DNA from: JANMDU01 sp031418715
GTDB lineage: Bacteria > Pseudomonadota > Gammaproteobacteria > Burkholderiales > Burkholderiaceae_C
Length of the DNA stretch: 64,000 nucleotides
Reading direction: 5' to 3'
NCBI GenBank assembly: GCA_031418715.1
Contig: JANOJL010000002.1
Location: 1-64,000 of the forward strand
This document shows positions 58,192 through 64,000 of the stretch, piece by piece. Each line of letters begins with the position of its first letter. The first letter of the stretch is position 1. A program made the translations under genes and the position numbers. The notes beneath the pieces are model-generated. The model saw only the letters and a program-made list of their open reading frames with translations, was not told the DNA's origin and made no database searches.

Positions 58192-58381
58192 GCAAGCGAT
58201 CGACTTGCCGTATGTGCCAACCCAGGCGACGAGATGGTACTGGAAGCGGCAGTCAACGGGCAAGTCATCAAGCATTTGGCTGAACAAGATCAGGTATCGC
58301 TAAATCAATTCATCGCGGAGTAGGTCTGCTTTGAACACCGCACAGTTCTTTGCCCGGCGTGCAGGCGATGAAATGCCGTAA
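58192..58381 (+). pseudogene. Fused remnant of a PIN toxin and ribbon-helix-helix antitoxin
   Basis: In one frame (58192-58323): NPGDEMVLEAAVNGQ, typical of the middle of COG1569-type PIN toxins, runs straight into VIKHLAEQDQVSLNQFIAE, typical of HicB/RHH antitoxins normally encoded just downstream. After a stop at 58321-58323 the antitoxin text resumes in another frame (SALNTAQFFARRAGDEMP, stop 58379-58381). So a deletion joined the two genes and a frameshift broke the second. It lies directly before attachment unit 2. The interval 57958-58191 shows no recognisable gene. Confidence 0.55.
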
Positions 58382-58386
58382 CAGGA

Positions 58387-58515
58387 CAGTTTTGTTTGAC
58401 TGTAAAACTGACGGTATGGACGATCTTGCACGATCAGTAGCAACTGTCCATCTAAGTGCAGTGCAATGCGAAGACGTTCAAGTTTTTACGCGGGTTGACA
58501 ATTGAGTGGGAGTGA
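58387..58515 (+). other. Attachment unit 2: 111-bp arm plus 18-bp guaA-like core
   Basis: CAGTTTTGTTTGACTGTAAA, TGACGGTATGGACGATCTTG, ACGATCA, ending with acaattgagtgggagtga (58498-58515). Arm and spacing match unit 1. Contains an ATGGAC/GTCCAT inverted pair. Right end of module 2. Confidence 0.75.
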
Positions 58516-58544
58516 GGGGCAGAAAACGTGATTCTCTCCAGTTT

Positions 58545-59648
58545 TCAATGCGTCATTGAGCTCGCTATGTCAGGCGAACGCGCAGTTTTGTGTTTTGCCA
58601 ATGCGTCTTCCCGTGCCTGTTTAGGTGACAGCTGAAACCAGCGTTGGCATGCCCGGTAAAACGTACTTTCTTCGGCGAAGCCCAGCAGCGATGCGATGCT
58701 GATCAAGGGGATCTCCGGGTCGAGCAGATAATTTTCGGTGAGTTGTCGTCGTAAGGCATCGAGCTCGGCTTGAAATGAAGTGCCTGCCTCGGCCAGCCTG
58801 CGTTGCAAGGTGCGGTCGCTCATGCACAGATCGCTGGCCACATCGCGCCGTATCAGCCTTCCGCTAGCGATGCCGCGCACTAAGCTTGTGGCTAGTTGCC
58901 TTTCAATACTCGTGGGATGGAGCTCGCGTATGTAGTCTTGCACAACCCGGTCATGCAATTGGCTCAACGCCGCATTAGCTGTGGGCAGGGGCAGCTGCAG
59001 ATCTGCTTTTCGCAGGAGCAAGGCATGGCCTGGCGCTTTGAAACGCGGCGTACAAGAAAATGCCAGCTGATGACGCGTCAGATCGACGGGCGCAGGATAC
59101 GCAAGCTCCACGCCCAGTGGCACGACTTCGCGGCCAGTGACCCAGCGACAAAAGGCCAAGAACGTGACGATGGTGTAATCCAGCCGCGAAGATCTGCCCG
59201 GCTGGGGTGGCTCCATCGGAGTGACCTCAATGCGGCAACCCTCAGCGATAACAACCACACGCAAATCCACCGCATCAGAGACAACCGCGCAATATTGCAC
59301 GAGGCGCTCAATGGCCTGCGAGAGGTTTTGACACGACATCATCGAGTAGGCCAGCATGTCAAAGCTCGTGGGCTTGTCTGCCGTTACGCGGCTCAGCGCC
59401 ACAAAAGGCTGCTTGCTGTGCTGCTCAGCTAGCATCCACAGCCGATCTATTTTTTCTACCGGCATTCTGCTGCGGGCGTGCTCTAGCTCACGGATATCCA
59501 GCCCCGCCTCGCGAAAAAGCGCGGTTACATCCAGCCCTTGCGCACGCAACAGATCTGCCACACCGCGCATCCAAGCGGACGCAATCGTCCATTGCGCGCG
59601 CTTGGCCTTGCCGGGCTTGTCTGTCGCTTCGCTAGGGGCGGTCATCAT
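58545..59648 (-). CDS. AraC-family regulator with arabinose-binding-type N-domain
   Basis: 367 residues from ATG 59648. The N-terminal OruR/Arabinose_bd-like domain (TIASAWMRGVADLLRAQGLD, ALSRVTADKPTSFDMLAY) is followed by the C-terminal double HTH (RRDVASDLCMSDRTLQRRLA and SIASLLGFAEESTFYRACQR, WFQLSPKQAR). Divergent from the hydrolase gene at 59805, its likely target. Left gene of module 3. Confidence 0.85.
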   Translation of the reverse strand: MMTAPSEATDKPGKAKRAQWTIASAWMRGVADLLRAQGLDVTALFREAGLDIRELEHARSRMPVEKIDRLWMLAEQHSKQPFVALSRVTADKPTSFDMLAYSMMSCQNLSQAIERLVQYCAVVSDAVDLRVVVIAEGCRIEVTPMEPPQPGRSSRLDYTIVTFLAFCRWVTGREVVPLGVELAYPAPVDLTRHQLAFSCTPRFKAPGHALLLRKADLQLPLPTANAALSQLHDRVVQDYIRELHPTSIERQLATSLVRGIASGRLIRRDVASDLCMSDRTLQRRLAEAGTSFQAELDALRRQLTENYLLDPEIPLISIASLLGFAEESTFYRACQRWFQLSPKQAREDALAKHKTARSPDIASSMTH

Positions 59649-59804
59649 GGGGCATCCAATTTCATGGCCTGTTGTGTGGCGAATGCGTGTTGGGGCAGGG
59701 CTGTTGGCAGTATGAAGCCAGTAAGTTGGCCGCACATGCCATGGTGGTAACAGGCTGCACCACCTACTATTTCATACTTCAAATCAACCAATGGAACCCA
59801 AACA

Positions 59805-60773
59805 ATGATAACCCCACTGAAAACCTCTCTGCATGCCATGCTCAAAATTTCTTTGGCTGCAGCTGCCTTCATGCTGGCCGGCGCAGCGCAGGCATCCAGC
59901 GACTGTGCAGAAGTCAACCCGAGCATCCGCAAAACAGCGTTCACCACAAAAACCATGCTGGCAAATGATGGCCTTTGCTTGCGCTCATTTGCATGGCTAC
60001 CCGCGCAGATGCCTGTGCGCGGCGTGGTGGTAATTACGCATGGCATTCGGGACTACGCCCTGCGTTACCAGCGCTTTGCCGAGCAGCTCACGAAGCAAGG
60101 GTTTGCCGTGTTTGCGCAAGACCTGCGCGGGCATGCCCATTCGGGTGGCGAGCGCCAGCGCTTCGATTCCATGGCGCGGATGGTGCAAGACACCGACATG
60201 ATCGTTAATGAAGCCAAGCAGCGCTACCCTAACGTGCCGCTTTATGTGTATGGTCACAGCTTGGGTGGCTTAATCACGACCCGATATTCACTTGACCATG
60301 CAGACAAATTGAGTGGTGTGATTCTGAGCGGCGCGGCATTGAAGCGCCCTCATAGCGTCTCAGGCTTCAGCGCTGGCTTAGCGCAAATCGTGGCGATGGT
60401 GGCACCTGGCTTGAAGGTCGTGCAAGTGGACGACAGCGAATTCTCAAGAGACAAGGCCGTCATGGCTGCCTTGGCCATCGACCCGATGGTGAGCCGTGAC
60501 AAGCTGCCTGCTGCTACCGCTGCCGCAACACTCAAGGCCATCGCCGATGCGCAACAACGCATGAGTCAGTTGAAACTGCCATTGTTTGTGATGTACGGCA
60601 CTGCGGATAGCGTGAATCCCATTGAGGGCAGCCAAGCATTCGTTCAGGCCGTTGCCAGTACAGACAAAACCTTGAAATCCTACCCCGGCGTGTACCACGA
60701 CATGCTCAATGAGCCAGAGCGTGATCAGATTGCGGCTGATATCGTCGCGTGGTTACTCGCTCGGACGAAATAG
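59805..60773 (+). CDS. Exported alpha/beta hydrolase (monoacylglycerol-lipase type)
   Basis: 322 residues. Signal peptide to about residue 30 (cleavage near AQASSD). Hydrolase_4 fold with HG motif VVVITHGIRDYALRYQRFA, nucleophile elbow GHSLGGLITT, Asp in MYGTADSVNP and His in YPGVYHDMLNEP. It probably hydrolyses lipids or esters in the periplasm or outside. Divergent from the AraC regulator. Right gene of module 3. Confidence 0.85.
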   Translation: MITPLKTSLHAMLKISLAAAAFMLAGAAQASSDCAEVNPSIRKTAFTTKTMLANDGLCLRSFAWLPAQMPVRGVVVITHGIRDYALRYQRFAEQLTKQGFAVFAQDLRGHAHSGGERQRFDSMARMVQDTDMIVNEAKQRYPNVPLYVYGHSLGGLITTRYSLDHADKLSGVILSGAALKRPHSVSGFSAGLAQIVAMVAPGLKVVQVDDSEFSRDKAVMAALAIDPMVSRDKLPAATAAATLKAIADAQQRMSQLKLPLFVMYGTADSVNPIEGSQAFVQAVASTDKTLKSYPGVYHDMLNEPERDQIAADIVAWLLARTK

Positions 60774-60794
60774 ATTCGAGCGTAGTTCTTCTGG

Positions 60795-60923
60795 TGTTAA
60801 GCGTGTGACGGTACCGTTGACAGGACGGACGACTTGCAACATGCGCAGCAATCATCCGTCTGAGTGCATTACGACGCAAAGAAGCCCAACCTTTCGCAAG
60901 TTTTGACAATCGAGTGTGCATAA
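60795..60923 (+). other. Attachment unit 3: diverged arm plus decayed guaA-like core
   Basis: GTGTGACGGTACCGTTGACA, GGACGGACGACTTGC, CATCCGTCTGAGTGCA, ending TTTTGACAATCGAGTG (core at 60906; only the first 11-12 bases match guaA). Same layout as units 1 and 2, with CGGA/TCCG in place of TGGA/TCCA. Marks the right limit of the array. The rest of the gap 60774-61056 holds no gene. Confidence 0.55.
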
Positions 60924-61056
60924 TTGACCCCAGATTCACCGCGGCTTACTTGCTGGAAAATGCCTCAGAGGCCAAGAACCTTGAACTGTTTTCGGAAATG
61001 GGGCAAGTCCAATGGTGTCAAATTCAGCGCATTGAACTACTCAAGGGATCAAATCA

Positions 61057-61575
61057 ATGGAAAAACTACTTTCAGGTGTCGGCTCTTTTCTCTACGGTAT
61101 GCGCTTCACCATGCTTTTCTTTTATGTGGGTTTAGTGGCCATTATTTTCGGAATCTTGGGTAAGTTTCTGCTGGAGACCTATAAGCTGATGAACACCTTG
61201 CTGTTCGGCGATCTGGAAAAAATTGCCCTGATCATCAAGGTTCTTGAGCTGGTGGACATGACGATGGTGGCGCAACTGGTATGGGTGGTTGCTTTGGCAG
61301 GTGTTTCATTGTTTGTGACCACCGGGCACTTTGACAAGACGGACATGAAAAAGCCAGACTGGCTGGATCACGTCAACACCTACAACCTCAAGTTAAAACT
61401 CGCCTTTGCCATCATTTCAATTTCAGGCGTTCATGCCCTGAAGACCTACCTGAGTGGCGAGCTGAGTTTAGAAAACATTCAGATTGTGACCATGGTGGCT
61501 GTGATTCACTTTACTTTTGTGCTGTCTGCTATCGGAATCTCCTTTGCCGAACGACTCACACGAGACAAGTATTAA
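61057..61575 (+). CDS. YqhA/UPF0114 family membrane protein
   Basis: 172 residues with four TM helices (TMLFFYVGLVAIIFGILGKF, MVAQLVWVVALAGVSLFVTT, LKLAFAIISISGVHALKTYL, IVTMVAVIHFTFVLSAIGIS). The N-terminus MEKLLSGVGSFLYGMRF and the DWLDHVNTYNLKLKLA loop fit YqhA. Function unknown; a channel-like role has been proposed in the family. AAGGGATC precedes the ATG. The 257-bp gap to prpE shows nothing recognisable. Confidence 0.8.
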   Translation: MEKLLSGVGSFLYGMRFTMLFFYVGLVAIIFGILGKFLLETYKLMNTLLFGDLEKIALIIKVLELVDMTMVAQLVWVVALAGVSLFVTTGHFDKTDMKKPDWLDHVNTYNLKLKLAFAIISISGVHALKTYLSGELSLENIQIVTMVAVIHFTFVLSAIGISFAERLTRDKY

Positions 61576-61832
61576 GGCCAGATTGGCGCACAAGAGCTAG
61601 GTATCTTTATTCACATTTCCCCTGCTAGAAGCATTGTGCGTAACAGGGGGAGTTTCAATCTCTGAGAACGAATCTGCGCTGCGGTAGCGACCATTTCGCG
61701 TGAAGACCTTCAAACTCGCGGCCTCGCTCGCTGCAGGCAAGTCTTCAGCCCGTAAAAACCATGTCAGATCAAAGCAAGTCAAAAGGCCATAATTAAGGTA
61801 TCAACCCCCCAAACACTTGAGAGATACAAACC

Positions 61833-63752
61833 ATGACAGCCTATACAGATTTCTATCAGCGCTCTATCTCGCAGCCTGAAGTTTTCTGGAAAGAGCAGGC
61901 GGGTTTGATTGATTGGTTTGAGCAGCCACAGCAAATTTGCGACTACGCCAATCCGCCATTCGCTAAATGGTACGTCGGTGGCAAGACAAATTTGTGCCAC
62001 AACGCGGTGGACAGGCATTTGAAAGACCGTGCGAATCAAGCAGCCGTCGTCTTCGTCAGCACAGAAACCAACACCGAGAAAACCTACACTTTCAGCCAGC
62101 TTCATACCGAGGTACAGTGCATGGCCGCAATCTTGCAAGAGATGGGCGTGCAAAAAGGCGATCGCGTGTTGATTTACATGCCGATGATTGCCGAGGCGCT
62201 GTTTGCCATGCTGGCTTGCGCAAGGATGGGTGCGATTCATTCGGTGGTGTTTGGCGGTTTTGCCAGCGGCTCGCTGGCATCTAGGATTGACGATGCCGCG
62301 CCGCGCGTCGTGATCACCGCAGATGCAGGCTCGCGTGTGGGCAAGATCGTGCCTTACACACCTTTGCTCAAAGAAGCGGTCAGCTTGGCGAGCAGCAAAC
62401 CAGAGAGCATTTTGATCGTGGATCGCGGCCTGTCTACTATCGATTTAGGAGCGCTCCAAGCAGTAGATTACACGGCTGCAAGGTTAAAACACTTAAATGC
62501 TGACGTGCCCTGCGCATATTTGGATGCGACCGACATCAGCTACACGCTCTACACCAGTGGCACCACCGGCAAACCCAAAGGTGTGCAGCGCGATACCGGC
62601 GGTTATGCAGTGGCGCTTGCTGCGAGCATGAAATATATTTTTGATTGCAAGCCGGGGCAGGTGTATTTCGCTACGTCTGATATCGGCTGGGTGGTGGGTC
62701 ACAGCTACATCGTCTATGGCCCTTTGATCGCCGGCATGACGACGCTTTTTTACGAAGGCACACCTGTGCGCGGAATGGACGGCGCTGCAGATGGTGGCAT
62801 CTGGTGGCGCTTGGTGGAGAAATACAAAGTCACGCACATGTTCAGCGCACCGACTGCGATTCGCGTGTTGAAAAAACAAGACGAAGCGCATTTGAAGAAA
62901 TACGATTTATCATCGCTGCAAGCTTTGTTTCTAGCAGGCGAACCGGTAGATGAGCCGACCGCGCGTTGGATCGCAGCGGGAATTGGCAAACCCGTGATTG
63001 ACAACTATTGGCAAACCGAGACCGGCTGGCCAATTCTGGCTACGGCCAATGGCGGTGGGCTGCAAGGATTCCGGCCACAATTCGGCAGCCCTGGCGTGCC
63101 GATGTATGGCTACAAAGTCAAGCTGGTGCATGAATCGACTGGCGAAGAGCTGAAGGTTGCAGGCGAGAAAGGCGTGGTCGTGATTGAAGGCCCGCTACCT
63201 CCGGGTGCGATGCAAACCGTGTGGCGCGACGATGAGCGTTTTGTGAATACTTATTGGAAGAGCATTCCCGGCAAGATGGTCTATTCCACCTTTGATTGGG
63301 GCATCCGCGATGCCAATGGCTATTACACGATTCTCGGACGCACGGATGATGTGATCAATGTGGCTGGCCATCGCTTGGGCACGCGCGAGATTGAGGAGAG
63401 CATTGCTGCGCATCCGAATGTGGCGGAAGTGGCCGTGGTGGGTGTCGCGGATCAGCTCAAAGGGCAGGTGGCTATGGCGTTTGCTGTAGCACGCGATACG
63501 AGCGGGCTGACCAGCGATGCGGCTCGCTTGACGTTGGAAGGCGAAATCATGAAACTGGTGGATGGTGACTTGGGTGCAGTCGCTCGGCCATCGCGCGTTT
63601 ATTTCGTCACATTGCTGCCGAAAACTCGCTCTGGCAAGCTGCTGCGCCGTGCGATCCAAGCCATTTGCGAAGGCCGCGATACGGGAGATTTGGCCACGCT
63701 GGATGACCCGAGCGCGTTGCAGCAGGTGAAAGATTTGCTGAGTGTGAAATAA
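61833..63752 (+). CDS. prpE: Propionate--CoA ligase PrpE
   Basis: 639-residue acyl-CoA synthetase (ACS/PrpE group). ATP motif YTSGTTGKPKGVQRDTGGYA, IDNYWQTETGWPI, hinge LGRTDDVINVAGHRLGTREI and the C-terminal acetylatable lysine in PKTRSGKLLRR. The QRDTGGY and KWYVGGKTNLCHNAVDRH text points to propionyl- rather than acetyl-CoA synthetase. No prpBCD genes nearby. Confidence 0.9.
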   Translation: MTAYTDFYQRSISQPEVFWKEQAGLIDWFEQPQQICDYANPPFAKWYVGGKTNLCHNAVDRHLKDRANQAAVVFVSTETNTEKTYTFSQLHTEVQCMAAILQEMGVQKGDRVLIYMPMIAEALFAMLACARMGAIHSVVFGGFASGSLASRIDDAAPRVVITADAGSRVGKIVPYTPLLKEAVSLASSKPESILIVDRGLSTIDLGALQAVDYTAARLKHLNADVPCAYLDATDISYTLYTSGTTGKPKGVQRDTGGYAVALAASMKYIFDCKPGQVYFATSDIGWVVGHSYIVYGPLIAGMTTLFYEGTPVRGMDGAADGGIWWRLVEKYKVTHMFSAPTAIRVLKKQDEAHLKKYDLSSLQALFLAGEPVDEPTARWIAAGIGKPVIDNYWQTETGWPILATANGGGLQGFRPQFGSPGVPMYGYKVKLVHESTGEELKVAGEKGVVVIEGPLPPGAMQTVWRDDERFVNTYWKSIPGKMVYSTFDWGIRDANGYYTILGRTDDVINVAGHRLGTREIEESIAAHPNVAEVAVVGVADQLKGQVAMAFAVARDTSGLTSDAARLTLEGEIMKLVDGDLGAVARPSRVYFVTLLPKTRSGKLLRRAIQAICEGRDTGDLATLDDPSALQQVKDLLSVK

Positions 63753-63778
63753 ATTGTCTGCCCAGCCGACAAATTCGC

Positions 63779-64000
63779 ATGACACCTTCTTCTCGTATTT
63801 TTAGTGCCGTCTTCGCCATGCTGCTCAGCTTGTTGGCTGTTCCGTCGCAGGCGCAAACTTCTGAGCCCAACACTGCGAAAAGCAGCATTCAAAAATCCAA
63901 TCCTGCCAAGATGAAAACCTTGAGCTACACCTGCCGCGTCGTCTACGATCCCAACCGCACACTCTGGGTGCGTGAGCTTGAAATAGATTACGACAAAAAG
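63779..64000 (+). CDS. Exported protein of unknown function, 3' truncated by the window
   Basis: 74 codons visible. Signal peptide MTPSSRIFSAVFAMLLSLLA, cleavage near SQAQ; the mature start is Ser/Lys-rich, then LSYTCRVVYDPNRTLWVREL. It begins 27 bp after prpE. Family not recognised; the rest lies outside the window. Confidence 0.6.
   Translation, partial: MTPSSRIFSAVFAMLLSLLAVPSQAQTSEPNTAKSSIQKSNPAKMKTLSYTCRVVYDPNRTLWVRELEIDYDKK

Larger units (their letters stand above)
51781..60923. mobile_element. guaA-attached accessory region made of three att-flanked modules
   Basis: Starts at the 18-bp guaA 3' end (acaatcgagtgggagtga, 51781-51798) and ends at a decayed copy (60906-60923). Perfect-length copies (one substitution, acaattgag) lie at 57331-57348 and 58498-58515. 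The guaA 3' end is a well-known target of tyrosine-recombinase genomic islands. Module 1: 51799-57348, sugar-acid catabolism. Module 2: 57349-58515, Coq4-like gene and toxin-antitoxin remnant. Module 3: 58516-60923, AraC regulator and hydrolase. No integrase gene is present. Confidence 0.75.

Noticed and set aside
51781..60923. Search for integron attC sites, an integrase or a transposase in the accessory region
   Set aside because: No tyrosine recombinase, DDE transposase or typical attC folded site was found; a single GTTAGG-like string near 58062 is not enough. The array is therefore described through its guaA-like cores only.
60914..61135. 73-codon frame starting in attachment unit 3
   Set aside because: It starts inside the core repeat and overlaps the yqhA start in another frame; not protein-like.
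1..64000. tRNA, rRNA and CRISPR signatures
   Set aside because: No tRNA cloverleaf with T-loop GGTTCGA and CCA end, no rRNA-like stretch and no regularly spaced direct repeats were seen by eye.

Overview
The window reads as chromosomal DNA of a betaproteobacterium, most likely a Comamonadaceae-type Burkholderiales. The evidence is the gene order rlmN-pilW-rodZ-ispG-hisS-yfgM-bamB-der-hfq-hflX-hflK-hflC-DUF2065, the hisZ-purA-phosphoribosyltransferase block, guaB-(LysM/BON)-guaA, an intracellular PHB depolymerase, a stand-alone RnfB, DUF1631 and DUF2789 proteins, and a dispersed hairpin repeat of a kind I associate with that family. No rRNA, tRNA, CRISPR array, transposase or integrase gene was seen.

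Layout. 1-14.8 kb is the conserved housekeeping run (rRNA methylation, pilus and shape proteins, MEP isoprenoid synthesis, histidyl-tRNA synthetase, outer-membrane assembly, ribosome assembly, Hfq/HflX/HflKC). It is broken once, upstream of hisS, by an AbrB-type antitoxin/Doc toxin pair whose toxin stop overlaps the hisS start. 14.8-37 kb holds a dynamin-like GTPase, mutY, pmbA, assorted enzymes, ettA, a DUF1631 protein, rluA-mfd, ispD-DUF2789-ispF and small orphan lipoproteins. 37-51.8 kb returns to hisZ, purA, metC, a large secreted DUF11 protein, rnfB, phaZ, mgsA, guaB, a LysM/BON protein and guaA. 51.8-60.9 kb is accessory DNA attached to the 3' end of guaA. 61-64 kb carries a YqhA membrane protein, prpE and a truncated secreted protein.

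Two structures stand out. First, a roughly 55-65 bp hairpin-forming repeat occurs at least thirteen times, both between genes (often where the usual gene order is broken) and inside genes. In guaA, metC, bamB, a MocA-like gene and phaZ it is read in the same orientation and the same frame, giving related peptides of the form (P/L)-V-I-x-x-A-Q-S-A-x-x-x-I-(V/A). In guaA and metC it appears as an insertion that lengthens the protein.

Second, the guaA 3' end (18 bp, acaatcgagtgggagtga) recurs at 57331 and 58498, and in decayed form at 60906. Each downstream copy is preceded by about 111 bp of conserved arm sequence. The DNA between copies forms three modules: a four-carbon sugar-acid catabolic cluster with a MocR regulator; a Coq4-like gene plus a toxin-antitoxin remnant; and an AraC regulator with a divergent secreted hydrolase. 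No recombinase lies in the window, so this looks like a tandem array of integrase-less, att-flanked modules mobilised in trans or left after loss of the integrase.

Functional links: ispG, ispD and ispF supply three MEP-pathway steps; hisS and hisZ are the synthetase and its paralogue that regulates histidine biosynthesis; purA, guaB and guaA are the AMP and GMP branches of purine synthesis; PdxA2 and the DUF1537 kinase together would take a C4 sugar acid to dihydroxyacetone phosphate.
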